This document shows positions 35,484 through 45,421 of a stretch of DNA of 64,000 nucleotides, piece after piece. Both the position numbers and the translations under genes were made by a program. The notes beneath the pieces are model-generated. The model did not search any database and was not told where the DNA came from. It saw nothing but the letters and a program-made list of their open reading frames with translations. Position 1 is the stretch's first letter. Each line of letters opens with the position of its first letter. Location of the stretch: the NCBI RefSeq assembly GCF_018736065.1, contig NZ_CP076129.1, forward strand, positions 1,377,501-1,441,500, given 5' to 3'. This DNA is from Flammeovirga kamogawensis (GTDB lineage Bacteria; Bacteroidota; Bacteroidia; Cytophagales; Flammeovirgaceae).

Positions 35484-37034
35484 TTACTGTACAATATATA
35501 ATTTAGTATGGCCTTTAGTTTTGCCAGATGTATTTTTGTGACGTTTCCATTTTAAAGATGAAGCTCTAAAATAGGCTTCTTTTTCTTCTTTAGCCATTAA
35601 CTCTGCTAACTTTGCTTTATCTTCTTTTGCTAAGAAAGCTGTAAGTAAATAGTCATCTGTATTTTCCATCCAATTTTGCATTTCACCTCTCATTTGTCTG
35701 ACAATGTCAGCATATTTAGGGTCATCTATTAAGTTATTTAGAGCATTAGGATCTTTTTCTAAGTCGTACAATTCTTCAACGGCTCTATGGTTTAGATAAT
35801 CAAATCTTCTCTTAACATCTATATCAGTTTGTGCCATTTGTTTCATGGTTTTATAGGAAGCATGAGATTGTGCAGCACTTTTAAAAATTAGATCACCTGT
35901 TGCCCAACTATTAAAAACATAATTGTATTTCTTAGAATGTATACCTCTAATTGGTCTTGGAGTTCCACCTGCATTCTCATTAAATTCAGTAAATACTAAT
36001 TCAGTTTGTTTTTGCTTTTTTCCTTCTAAAGTTGGTAAGAAAGATATTCCCTGAAGATGTTCCGGCTTATTAATAGAAAGGATATCAAGTACAGTAGGCA
36101 TAAAATCTACAGCAGAAATCATCATTTCTTTTTCGACTGTATTTTGTTTTATTTTGCCTGGCCATTTTATAATCCAAGGTGTTTTTACTCCATTTTGGTA
36201 ACAAGATGATTTAGCAAAAGGTAATGCCATTCCATGGTCCGAAACAAAAATAACTATTGTATTTTTTTCAGCTCCAGCGTTTTTTAAAGAGGCTAAAACC
36301 GCTCCTAAGCAATCATCTGCTCTTTTTACTGAGTTATAATAATTTGTTATTTCTTGCTGAATTTTAGGGTGATTTGGAAGAAACTCTGGTATTTCTACCT
36401 CATTTTTTTTATAAATTATTGAAGGGGGATGGTTTACGTAGCCTTCTTTTTGAGTTCCAGGATCATTATAAAATAGTTTATGAGGGTCGGCAATATTTAC
36501 TACACCATAAAATGGTTTTTTATTTTTTTTAGCTTCAGAAAAGAATTTATTCATATGCTTATAATAAGTGCTTGGTATTCTTTTCTCTTTACCATCTATT
36601 TTATCATAGTAATTCCAAGTATCGTCAAAATCAGGAGAGAAGCTAGAATCAATAGCTTTATTAATTACTCCAGTGTAATAACCTTCTTTTAGTAATATTT
36701 GAGGAAGTGTTTCATGTGGTAAGTCTACAAAATAAAACCCTCTCATTCCGCTTGTATGAGGGTATAAACCAGATTGAAATACACCTCTTGAAGGAGAACA
36801 GTTTGGAGATTGTACATAAGCATGCTGAAACCTAATACCTCCTTCAGCTAGTCCATCTATGTTTGGACTAATACTTTTGATTTTGTTGCCATATATACCC
36901 GGGGAGTCCCAGTTCATATCATCTACAGTAATAAATAATATGTTCAGCTTTTCTGATGGTTTTTTATCTGCAAAGGTATTTATTGAAGCAGTTAAAAACA
37001 CAAATAGGAGTAGAGAGTTATAAATACTTTTCAT
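35484..37034 (-). CDS. S1-family sulfatase (heparan-sulfatase-like branch)
   Basis: The open frame extends to 37076, but a clear signal peptide starts at the ATG at 37034 ('MKSIYNSLLLFVFLTASINTFA'); 37040 is an alternative. The S1 domain has 'NILFITVDDM', the modification Cys79 in 'SPNCSPSRGVF', 'VSDHGMALP' and 'KSSCYQNGVKTPWI'. The C-terminal part ('NLIDDP', 'MQNWMENTDDY', 'SSLKWKRHKN') is close to the gene at 29146, so the two are paralogues, but this copy lacks the C-terminal T9SS tail. It is exported, probably to the periplasm. Confidence 0.88.
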   Translation of the reverse strand: MKSIYNSLLLFVFLTASINTFADKKPSEKLNILFITVDDMNWDSPGIYGNKIKSISPNIDGLAEGGIRFQHAYVQSPNCSPSRGVFQSGLYPHTSGMRGFYFVDLPHETLPQILLKEGYYTGVINKAIDSSFSPDFDDTWNYYDKIDGKEKRIPSTYYKHMNKFFSEAKKNKKPFYGVVNIADPHKLFYNDPGTQKEGYVNHPPSIIYKKNEVEIPEFLPNHPKIQQEITNYYNSVKRADDCLGAVLASLKNAGAEKNTIVIFVSDHGMALPFAKSSCYQNGVKTPWIIKWPGKIKQNTVEKEMMISAVDFMPTVLDILSINKPEHLQGISFLPTLEGKKQKQTELVFTEFNENAGGTPRPIRGIHSKKYNYVFNSWATGDLIFKSAAQSHASYKTMKQMAQTDIDVKRRFDYLNHRAVEELYDLEKDPNALNNLIDDPKYADIVRQMRGEMQNWMENTDDYLLTAFLAKEDKAKLAELMAKEEKEAYFRASSLKWKRHKNTSGKTKGHTKLYIVQ

Positions 37035-37452
37035 ATTCATTTCGTTTATTAAATAAGTCACAATCTTATAGAGCAAATATAATTATAAGAGTAGTATAGT
37101 AAGTTGATAAATTGGTCATTCATGATGATATTTTGAGATTAGAAGCCAAAATACTCATTTGTAAATAAATAATAGTCTGTCTATTGATTATATATAAGCA
37201 GTAGGAAAATAATAAATTAATTCTTTAAGAAGTAAAGTGTTTTAAAATAAAGAGTCTTAAGATCTTTAGAAGAAGTGGATTACAAATGATTTGTTAGATA
37301 GGTTTAAAATAGTGGCAGAATGTATTAATAATAGTGCTAAACAGTTTAAAAACAAGTAAATAAGCTTGAACAGGAGGTAGTCAAAATTTTATTGATATAC
37401 ATTTACATTACAATCAGTTGCAAAACTTTATTAATTTTAAATACTTACTGAA
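37035..37452. other. Gene-free divergent intergenic region
   Basis: No gene is seen. On the minus strand TATATTTG (complement of 37074-37081) fits the -7 consensus for the sulfatase gene at 35484. No -33 TTG is seen at the expected distance. Confidence 0.35.
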
Positions 37453-38109
37453 ATGAAATGTTCTTTATTCCTATCAATATTTATGTATATAACTTTAGTT
37501 TCTGTTAGTGCTCAAAAGATAGACCAACAGAAAGAGCAAGATATAAGATCTTGGGTAGAGAGTTATGATGAATTTATAACTATAAATCAAACTCAAAAAG
37601 ACAAGATAATTGAATTATATAAAGAAAGGTATCTTGAGAAAATCAAAGTGAGTTATGATACTACTTTAGATGACTTTACTAAACCAATGCATAAAAAGAA
37701 AATAGATAAGAAATATTATATATATCTAAGTAATATTATTTCGCCATTTCAAGCTAAAAAAATTCAGAGGTATCATTCTTCAAAAGATAGAATTGGACAG
37801 ATAAAGTTTATGGTAGAATTAACACCAAAACAAAAAGAAGAATTACATGATGCCATCTTTACGTTGAAGCTAAAAAACTTAGAGATAGAACAGAAGTATG
37901 GTAATCAAACTAGTCCGGAGATTGCAGAAGAAAAGAAAAATGCACGTATGGAATGCTCAAATAGAGAAAAAGAAATACTTACAAAACAACAGTACGACAT
38001 CTTGAAGAATGTAAAATTAGTTACTGTTGTTAATTGGGGAGAAAATGAAAATACGGATCTTTTAAATACGGATAATTATAATGTATTAGATCCATTAGAA
38101 TACAATTAG
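37453..38109 (+). CDS. Secreted helical protein, 218 aa, function unknown
   Basis: A signal peptide (1-20, ending 'VSVSA') is followed by a strongly charged, helical protein with 'LTPKQKEELHDAI' and 'LTKQQYDILKN' segments, both of the L-T-x-x-Q type seen in Spy/CpxP-like helical chaperones. The match is short and not decisive. The gene lies between two sulfatase genes and is followed by a terminator, so it may be an independent unit. Confidence 0.5.
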   Translation: MKCSLFLSIFMYITLVSVSAQKIDQQKEQDIRSWVESYDEFITINQTQKDKIIELYKERYLEKIKVSYDTTLDDFTKPMHKKKIDKKYYIYLSNIISPFQAKKIQRYHSSKDRIGQIKFMVELTPKQKEELHDAIFTLKLKNLEIEQKYGNQTSPEIAEEKKNARMECSNREKEILTKQQYDILKNVKLVTVVNWGENENTDLLNTDNYNVLDPLEYN

Positions 38110-38212
38110 TTGTTGTGTGATTATTAACTATCGGACTACTTATATAATAAACTGTGTTGTGTGACTATCTATTAATTAGATTACTTGAATAAGAAAGTAG
38201 TCTAAAAAAATT

Positions 38213-38243
38213 AAGGGAGGATACCTATTCCTCCCTTTTTTAA
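38213..38243 (+). terminator. Terminator before the sulfatase at 38283
   Basis: Perfect 9-bp stem (38213-38221 with 38229-38237, aagggagga) and a T run. Confidence 0.8.
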
Positions 38244-38282
38244 CATCAAAAACGATAAGATTAATTATATACTTATAGAAAA

Positions 38283-39899
38283 ATGAAAAAAAATAATTTT
38301 TTAGTATTACTTACTATACTCACAAGCATTTTGGGTTGTACAAAAGTTACATCGTCTAGTCAGGATGTAAAGCAACCTAATATTATCTTTATAATGAGTG
38401 ATGATCATGCCACTCAAGCAATTAGTGCCTATGGAGGTGAATTATCTAAACAATTTCCTGAATTAACACCAAATATAGACCGTCTTGCATCTGAAGGAAT
38501 GATTATGAATAATACATTCTGTACAAATGCAATTTGTGGTCCATCTAGAGCCGCAATTTTAACAGGTAAATATAGCCATGTTAATGGATTTTTTAAAAAT
38601 GAAAAAGGAGGGGATTTTGATGGTAGTCAGCAAACATTTCCAAAATTATTACAAAAGGCAGGTTACGAAACTGCAGTTGTTGGAAAATGGCATTTAGGGT
38701 CTACTCCCACTGGTTTTAATTATTCTAAAGTAATGATTAACAGAGGTGGACAAGGAAAATATTTTAATCCTATTTTTTTAGAGAATGGTGTTGATACCAT
38801 TAAAGAAACTCGTAATCATTCAACAAAACAAATTTGGGAAGATGCTCATAATTGGTTAGAAAGTAGAAAAGGATCTGACAAACCTTTTATGTTGATGTAT
38901 CAATTTAAAGCACCTCATCGTCCTTGGTCTCCTGATCCAAAATTTGCTCATGAATTTGAAGATATTGAGATTAAAGAACCAGCAACATTTAATGATACTT
39001 ATGCAGGAAGAGCAGCTGCTGAAGATGCATGGATGTCAATTGAAAGAAACTTGAATAGAGAAGACCTAAAGGTTGACCCAACTGAAGAACTATCAGCAAG
39101 TGCAAAAAGAAAATGGTATAACGAAGGAAACAACAATAAAACAATATGGTCTCCTGATCCTAGCTTAGAAGGTCAAGCATTAAAAAAATGGAAGTACCAA
39201 AAATACATTAAAGATTACTTAAGATGTGTAAAAGGAGTTGATTACTATATTGGTGAAATGCTTAATTATTTAGAAATGAATGGTTTAGCTGAGAATACAA
39301 TTGTAGTTTATACTTCAGATCAAGGTTTCTATTTAGGGGAGCACGGTTGGTTTGATAAGAGATTTATGTATGAAGAATCTTTAAGAATGCCTTTTATTAT
39401 TCGCTATCCTAATCATATTGAGCCAAATCAAAAATCTGATAAAATTGCAATGAATATTGATTTTGCACCTACATTATTAGATTTTGCAGGTGTAGAGATT
39501 CCATCTGATATCCAAGGAAAAAGTATTAAAGATATTGTGGAAGGAGAAGATGTAAAAGATTGGAGAGATGCCATGTATTATCATTATTATGAATACCCTT
39601 GGTGGCATCATGTTCAACCGCATTATGGTGTAAGAACAGAAAGGTATAAACTGATTCATTTTTACTACAATCCGGAAAAACAAAAAGGTAAAATTCAAGA
39701 CGTTTGGGAATTGTATGATTTAAAAGAAGACCCAAATGAGGTAAATAATATTTACGGTAAAAAGGGTACTGAAGAAGTGACCGCAAGACTTAAAACAAAA
39801 ATAGAAGCGCTACAAAAAGAATATAAAGAAGATGATTATAAAGAAATGATGTTTAAGACTGATACTAAAATAAAAAGGGTTTACGAACCAGGTTTTTAA
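38283..39899 (+). CDS. S1-family sulfatase, lipoprotein
   Basis: A lipoprotein leader ends in the lipobox 'SILGC' (Cys19). The S1 domain has 'PNIIFIMSDDH', the modification Cys85 in 'NAICGPSRAAIL', 'VVGKWHLG' and 'VVYTSDQGFYLGEHGW'. The long insertion between about residues 205 and 290 and the 'PWWHHVQPHYGVRTERYKLIHFY' segment near the C-terminus are typical of iduronate/choline-sulfatase-like S1 groups. It is a separate transcription unit closed by its own terminator, just upstream of the hybrid sensor-regulator. Confidence 0.88.
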   Translation: MKKNNFLVLLTILTSILGCTKVTSSSQDVKQPNIIFIMSDDHATQAISAYGGELSKQFPELTPNIDRLASEGMIMNNTFCTNAICGPSRAAILTGKYSHVNGFFKNEKGGDFDGSQQTFPKLLQKAGYETAVVGKWHLGSTPTGFNYSKVMINRGGQGKYFNPIFLENGVDTIKETRNHSTKQIWEDAHNWLESRKGSDKPFMLMYQFKAPHRPWSPDPKFAHEFEDIEIKEPATFNDTYAGRAAAEDAWMSIERNLNREDLKVDPTEELSASAKRKWYNEGNNNKTIWSPDPSLEGQALKKWKYQKYIKDYLRCVKGVDYYIGEMLNYLEMNGLAENTIVVYTSDQGFYLGEHGWFDKRFMYEESLRMPFIIRYPNHIEPNQKSDKIAMNIDFAPTLLDFAGVEIPSDIQGKSIKDIVEGEDVKDWRDAMYYHYYEYPWWHHVQPHYGVRTERYKLIHFYYNPEKQKGKIQDVWELYDLKEDPNEVNNIYGKKGTEEVTARLKTKIEALQKEYKEDDYKEMMFKTDTKIKRVYEPGF

Positions 39900-39919
39900 A
39901 TTTAAGTCTATAATTTCTT

Positions 39920-39954
39920 GGAGTGATAATGGTTTCTTTTATCACTCCTTTTTT
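39920..39954 (+). terminator. Terminator after the sulfatase at 38283
   Basis: Perfect 10-bp stem (39920-39929 with 39939-39948, ggagtgataa) and a T run. Confidence 0.85.
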
Positions 39955-40096
39955 ACCTATTTTAGAAATGAATTACTAAATATAAACGACGCTTTCAGAA
40001 TTGTAAAATATCGTCATAATATCATTTATATCATATTTTTTAAATGAATGTGAATATTTTTACTAGGTAAATATTATCATTTTGGTAATTTTTAAA

Positions 40097-40104
40097 TATA
40101 TTTG
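40097..40104 (+). promoter_or_regulatory. Possible -7 element of the hybrid regulator gene
   Basis: TATATTTG fits TAnnTTTG and lies 38 bases before the start at 40143. No TTG is found at the usual spacing, so the assignment is weak. Confidence 0.35.
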
Positions 40105-40142
40105 AATGATAGATTTTACCACTATTTGCGTCAACCACGCCT

Positions 40143-43100
40143 ATGAAATTTTTTTACTTAAATTTAGTTACTTTACTCCTTTTACTAAACATTTTTACTT
40201 CAAATTCATATTGTTATGAGGTAGAACAATTATTATCAGAAAAAGGAACATTAAATAAATATGTTACATCAATAAAGCCCGATAAAAATGGTTATTATTG
40301 GTTAGGAACAGGTTCTGGCTTATTACGGTATTCAGGATTCGAATTGAAATCTTACGATTTATCCAATCATATTCATATTAAGAACAAAAGCATTAACGAA
40401 ATACTTAATTTTGGAGATTCAACTTATATCATTGGGAAAAAAGGCTTTATATTAAAATATAATTATGCCACCGATGACTTTGAAAAGTTGTATAGTGATT
40501 ATACTAAATTTATTATTTCTGCTCAAAAATTAGATGATAGTAAAATTATTCTAGGTACACGTAAATTTGTACTGATTTTTGATATCAACACAAAAGAACT
40601 TAAACAATTTAAGTTTGATAAATTCAATTATATAAAATCAATTATAGTCCATAATTCTAAAGTATATCTAGGGACTGCAAATGGGTTAGGCGTTTTTACC
40701 TATTCCAAAAAGAAAAACGAGTTAACCTTTGACAAATGTTATTTACAAAAGTCTGATATTCTATGTCTTAATAAAGATAAGGCTGGAAGAATTTTGTTTG
40801 GAACAGAGTTCTTAGGCTTATTTATTCTAGATAACGATAAGTTAGTAAATAAAACACCCTTTGATTTATCAGAGAAAAGATATGCTGTAAGAGTTATCGC
40901 TTTTGATAATAATGGTGTGCCTTTGGTAAGTGTTGATAGGTTAGGTGTATATGTATTAGATGAAAAGTTTAATGTTAAAGACTTAATTGCAAACGATATT
41001 GATAAAGAATCATCTATTAGACAAAATAATGTTCATAACATTTATGTAGATTCATTAAATACCTATTGGTTTTCAGTTGGTGCTATTGGAGTTGATTTTG
41101 TAAAAACACAAAAAGGACCATTTAAGAATATAAAACATATTCGAAATGAAAAAAATAGTATTGGTAATAACATTGTAAGAAGCTTCTTTTTAGATAAAGA
41201 TGGCACTACATGGTACGGTACGGAGAATGGTCTTTATAGTGAATCAAAAGAAGGGGTTTGGAAAAGTTATGAACACCTAAAAGAATTAAGGAATACAGCA
41301 ATTTTAAATATAAACCTCTATCAAGACGAGATTATTTTATGTACTTACGGACAAGGGGTTTTAAATTTTGATCCGAAAACAGAGCGATTAACAAAAAGAT
41401 ATTTTAATAAAGAACAGGAATTGAAATTAGTTTTTACTAGTTACGTTGTTGATGATCAGTTATGGATTGGAGGAAATAGTAAAAATTTACAACAATTTGT
41501 TGATGGTAAATATGCAAAATCGTATACGATTACAAAAGTAAGATCAATTATACGTTCAAACTTGGTCAATCATTTATTTATTGGTTCTAAAGATGGAATT
41601 TTTGAATTAAATGAAAAAACAAATGCTTATAAAAGAGTAATAAAGAAGAATGATTTTAATATTAGAGAAGTACAAGATCTTTATTTAAATCATGATACAC
41701 AAAGGTTATGGGTTGCAGCCTCAACAGGCTTTTATTTTATTGATTTAACGACTAATAAAGTTACTCAAATTAAGAAAAATGAATTATCATTTAGTGTTTT
41801 TGGTGTAGAAAGTAGCAATGAATTTTTGTGGTTGAGTACTGTAGAAGGTTTATATAGATATACTATAAAAAATGGTAACCTTAGAAAATTTAATCATGAA
41901 GATGGTGTAAAAGCGAAGCAGTTTAGCTTTGGAGCGAGTGCTAAATTTTATAATGGTGAAATTGCCTTTGGAGGAAATGAAGGAGCTGTAGTTTTTAATC
42001 CAAATAAAATACCAAAAGCAACAGTACCATCACATTTATATTTATCAGACTTTAGAATTAATGGAGTTCCAAGTACTCAATTAGGTATAAACACTACTAC
42101 TATAAATAAAAGAATGGTATTAAGCCATAATCAGAATACGTTATCATTTACTTTTGAAACCCCTATTTTTTACGGTAACAAAAAGAACACGTATGTATGG
42201 CAACTAATGGGAGTAGATAAATCGCCTGTTTCGTCTTCAAATAGAAGTGTTACTTACTCAAAATTATCTCCTGGCAAATATCATTTAAATGTAAAAATGT
42301 ACAATCCAGATGGTATTTTAGTAAAAGACCAGATTGACCTTGACATTGAAATAGAGAATCCTTTCTATTTATCAACTATTGCTATACTTATCTACTTTTT
42401 CTTATTTATAAGTTTAATAGTAACTGCTTATTTGATTTGGAAAGCAAAAGAACAAGAACGTTTTAGTGATGAGAAAATTAAATTCTTTATTAATGTAGCT
42501 CATGATATTAGAACACCTGTATCTTTAATTCAGTTAGCATCAGATCAAATTCAAAAGAACATCAACAAAGAAAACTCCCTCAACTTAATTAGAAGAAATA
42601 CCAAGCATCTGAACGATTATGTTACACAATTATTAGATTTCCAAAAGGCTGAAAGAGATCAGCTAGGTGTAATTGTACAAGAGATAGAATTAAAAAGTTT
42701 TATAGAAGAAATGGTATTAGATTTTAAACCATTATTGGAAAATAAATCGATACAATTAACAATTTCTTCTCAAGATATAAAGGTGTGGTTTGATATGGAA
42801 AAGATGATTAGAGTATTTAATAACTTAATCTCTAATGCTATCAAATATACCAATGAAGGTGGCACAATAAAGATTGTGACAGATATTGAAGGTGATAAAG
42901 TGAAAATTAGTTTTGTTGATAATGGCATAGGTATTCCAGAAGATCAGCAGAAAAAGATTTTTTCAAGGTTTAATAGAGCAAGCAATGCATTGGTTACTAA
43001 TATTACTGGTAGTGGAATTGGGTTGTTATTATCTAAAAAAATTATTGAATTACATCACGGTACTATTCATTTAGAAAGTACTATTGATATAGGTTCTAAG

Positions 43101-43967
43101 TTTACAATTCAATTACCATTAGGTAAAAATCATTTTGCAGAAAATGAAATTAAGCCTCAGGTAGAAGAAATAGTAGATAATCTTCCTAAACTTGAAATCA
43201 ATACACATAAAGTGATTCTTTTAGTAGAAGATAACGAAGATATAAGAGCTTCTGTAAAAGCAGAACTAGAGAAAGAATATAAAATTCTCGAAGCTCCAAA
43301 TGGTAAAGAAGCACTTGTTATTGCATTAGAACATTTGCCAGATATGGTAATTACAGATGTAATGATGCCAAAGATGAGTGGAAAGGAATTATGTCACATT
43401 TTAAAAAATAATCATAAAACGAGTCATATTCCTGTTATCATGCTTACGGCATTAAGTGCTATTGAAGATAAAATTGAAGGTTTAGAAATTGGAGCAGATG
43501 CATATATTGAAAAACCTTTCCGTTTAGAAATGTTGAAAGTCACCGTCAATAACATTATGAAATCACGTCACTTGATTCATAATTTAATTGATTCTAAAAA
43601 AGAAGAAGTAGCAGAAAAGCCTAAATCAACTTCAGCAGAACAAGAATTTCTCTCTAATGTTGTCGAAGAGATTAAAAAGAATGTAACAAATAGGGAATTT
43701 ACAATTGATGTTTTATGTGAACACCTTGGTTATAGTAGATCAAATTTATTTAGAAAACTGAAAAAGTTATCGGGAATGTCTCCTTTAGATTTGATAATAA
43801 AAATTAGATTAAATCATGCTATTGAGTTAATGAAAAATAGAAGTGATTTGCGTATAGCTGATATTGCTTATGAATCTGGTTTTAATGATCCAAAGTACTT
43901 TAGTACAACTTTTAAAAAGCATCAAGGTAAAACGCCAAAAGAATTTATTGAAACTTTAAGTGTTTAA
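40143..43967 (+). CDS. Hybrid two-component system sensor-regulator (HTCS)
   Basis: This 1274-residue protein has the full HTCS layout. A signal peptide (1-25) is followed by a periplasmic sensor made of about two seven-bladed propellers (~30-665; repeated 'W.GT..GL.....' units), then a Y_Y_Y domain (~680-745) and a transmembrane helix (~750-770). The kinase core has His787 in 'NVAHDIRTPVS', the N box 'NLISNAIKY', and 'DNGIGIPE' and 'GSGIGLLLS' for ATP binding. The receiver domain has phospho-acceptor Asp1072 in 'VITDVMMP' and 'EKPF'. A C-terminal AraC-type helix-turn-helix (~1170-1274, 'SGMSPLDLIIKIRL', 'SGFNDPKYFSTTFKK') binds DNA. It should sense an oligosaccharide and activate the adjacent operon. 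Confidence 0.95.
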   Translation: MKFFYLNLVTLLLLLNIFTSNSYCYEVEQLLSEKGTLNKYVTSIKPDKNGYYWLGTGSGLLRYSGFELKSYDLSNHIHIKNKSINEILNFGDSTYIIGKKGFILKYNYATDDFEKLYSDYTKFIISAQKLDDSKIILGTRKFVLIFDINTKELKQFKFDKFNYIKSIIVHNSKVYLGTANGLGVFTYSKKKNELTFDKCYLQKSDILCLNKDKAGRILFGTEFLGLFILDNDKLVNKTPFDLSEKRYAVRVIAFDNNGVPLVSVDRLGVYVLDEKFNVKDLIANDIDKESSIRQNNVHNIYVDSLNTYWFSVGAIGVDFVKTQKGPFKNIKHIRNEKNSIGNNIVRSFFLDKDGTTWYGTENGLYSESKEGVWKSYEHLKELRNTAILNINLYQDEIILCTYGQGVLNFDPKTERLTKRYFNKEQELKLVFTSYVVDDQLWIGGNSKNLQQFVDGKYAKSYTITKVRSIIRSNLVNHLFIGSKDGIFELNEKTNAYKRVIKKNDFNIREVQDLYLNHDTQRLWVAASTGFYFIDLTTNKVTQIKKNELSFSVFGVESSNEFLWLSTVEGLYRYTIKNGNLRKFNHEDGVKAKQFSFGASAKFYNGEIAFGGNEGAVVFNPNKIPKATVPSHLYLSDFRINGVPSTQLGINTTTINKRMVLSHNQNTLSFTFETPIFYGNKKNTYVWQLMGVDKSPVSSSNRSVTYSKLSPGKYHLNVKMYNPDGILVKDQIDLDIEIENPFYLSTIAILIYFFLFISLIVTAYLIWKAKEQERFSDEKIKFFINVAHDIRTPVSLIQLASDQIQKNINKENSLNLIRRNTKHLNDYVTQLLDFQKAERDQLGVIVQEIELKSFIEEMVLDFKPLLENKSIQLTISSQDIKVWFDMEKMIRVFNNLISNAIKYTNEGGTIKIVTDIEGDKVKISFVDNGIGIPEDQQKKIFSRFNRASNALVTNITGSGIGLLLSKKIIELHHGTIHLESTIDIGSKFTIQLPLGKNHFAENEIKPQVEEIVDNLPKLEINTHKVILLVEDNEDIRASVKAELEKEYKILEAPNGKEALVIALEHLPDMVITDVMMPKMSGKELCHILKNNHKTSHIPVIMLTALSAIEDKIEGLEIGADAYIEKPFRLEMLKVTVNNIMKSRHLIHNLIDSKKEEVAEKPKSTSAEQEFLSNVVEEIKKNVTNREFTIDVLCEHLGYSRSNLFRKLKKLSGMSPLDLIIKIRLNHAIELMKNRSDLRIADIAYESGFNDPKYFSTTFKKHQGKTPKEFIETLSV

Positions 43968-43971
43968 ATAG

Positions 43972-44016
43972 AAAATGTTGGTCTTATAATAGTAAGTATT
44001 AAGACCAACATTTTTC
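43972..44016 (+). terminator. Terminator after the hybrid regulator
   Basis: Perfect 15-bp stem (43972-43986 with 44000-44014) with a 13-base loop and T run. Confidence 0.85.
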
Positions 44017-44177
44017 TTTTTCTCTAATAATAAATGATTCTCTAATTTATCCATCATAATCAACTATACTGACCATTTTTAGCTGTTTTTGGGTGTATAA
44101 TCGACATATACGGTTAGAAAATCAACTCTTTTTTTAGGTGTTTTTTAGACATTTGTAAGGAACAAAAAAATAAAAGT

Positions 44178-45413
44178 ATGTTTAAGAAACTTTTTTTAAT
44201 AATCATTTTTTCGAACCTAAGTATAGTAGGTTTTTCTCAGACATCAGGCAAAGATTATACTATATCTAAAGCACCATCTTTAGAAGATTATAATTTTGTA
44301 TTAGGTACTCAGGCAATTGGAGGAAAATATAAATTTACTAATGATTCTTATATTGTTGAACAAGCAAAACAAGTGAGAGCAATGGGGTCAAATTTATTGA
44401 AAATCTCTTTAGCTGCTAAGTACTTTAAAGTGTACCCCGATTTAGAGAAAGATCCTTCAATACAGTCATCTTTAGATTTATTGAAAATCAAGAAAGATTA
44501 TAAGACTGTAATTGACATGGATTTCAAATATGTCTTTATGTGGATACATACCCTTACTAAAGCAAAATGGAACGATGGCGTAACGAAACAAGAAGAGCAG
44601 CTATTTTATAACGAAATGTATGATTTAGCAACTTACCTACTAAAGAAATATAACAACTCAGGAAAAACCTTTATGCTAGGTAACTGGGAAGGAGATTGGT
44701 TATTACATGGGTTAGGTAACAGAAATGTTATTCCATCTGAAGTGAAAGTTGCAGGGATGACAAAGTGGTTACAGATTAGACAAAAAGCTGTAGATGATGC
44801 TAAGAAAAAAGTAAAACATAAAAATGTAAAATTATATCACTATGTTGAAGTTAATCTGATTAAAAAAGGCATGAAAGGTGAAATATGTATTACAGAATCA
44901 ATTTTACCAAAAGTAGATGTAGATTTAGTAAGCTATTCTAGTTATGAGTATTTAAAAAATGGTGACGATCTAGCCTTAATAACAAAAGATTTAGGAGACG
45001 CTATGGACTATATAGAAAGCAAACTTCAGCCTAAAAAAGGAGTAGACTTTAAAAGAAGAGTTTTTATTGGTGAATATGGTTTTAAAGCGATGGATGGTTT
45101 AAATCTTGAAAAACAGGCGAAAAACACCAAAAATTTGATGATAGCATCGTTAAAACTTGATATTCCTTTCTCATTACACTGGGAAATGTACAATAATGAA
45201 TTTTTGAAAGATGGTAGAACTAAAGGAATGTCTTTAATAAGTCAAGAAGGAGAGAAAAAACCTGTCTATTATTTACATTCAAATTATTATAAAGTAATGA
45301 ATTCTTTTTTGGTAGATTATAAAAAGGAGAATAATAAATATCCTACTCAAGAAATATATAAAAATAAAGCAATTGAAGTGTTGACTACACTTGACTACAC
45401 GTACTCTAATTAA
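44178..45413 (+). CDS. Putative clan GH-A glycoside hydrolase, family unassigned
   Basis: A signal peptide (1-20, ending 'IVGFSQ') precedes a ~390-residue region that reads like a TIM barrel. Glu171 in 'LGNWEGDWLL' is the best candidate acid/base, and Glu299 in 'FIGEYGFKA' the best candidate nucleophile; a 'LHWEMYN' aromatic strand follows as in the eighth strand of clan GH-A enzymes. 'DLVSYSSYEYL' is a further conserved block. The same four blocks occur in the gene at 46133, so the two are paralogues. It is the first gene of an operon with SusC/D and a sulfatase, which supports a glycan-cleaving role. I cannot place it in a named GH family by eye. Confidence 0.7.
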   Translation: MFKKLFLIIIFSNLSIVGFSQTSGKDYTISKAPSLEDYNFVLGTQAIGGKYKFTNDSYIVEQAKQVRAMGSNLLKISLAAKYFKVYPDLEKDPSIQSSLDLLKIKKDYKTVIDMDFKYVFMWIHTLTKAKWNDGVTKQEEQLFYNEMYDLATYLLKKYNNSGKTFMLGNWEGDWLLHGLGNRNVIPSEVKVAGMTKWLQIRQKAVDDAKKKVKHKNVKLYHYVEVNLIKKGMKGEICITESILPKVDVDLVSYSSYEYLKNGDDLALITKDLGDAMDYIESKLQPKKGVDFKRRVFIGEYGFKAMDGLNLEKQAKNTKNLMIASLKLDIPFSLHWEMYNNEFLKDGRTKGMSLISQEGEKKPVYYLHSNYYKVMNSFLVDYKKENNKYPTQEIYKNKAIEVLTTLDYTYSN

Positions 45414-45421
45414 TTAAAGAA

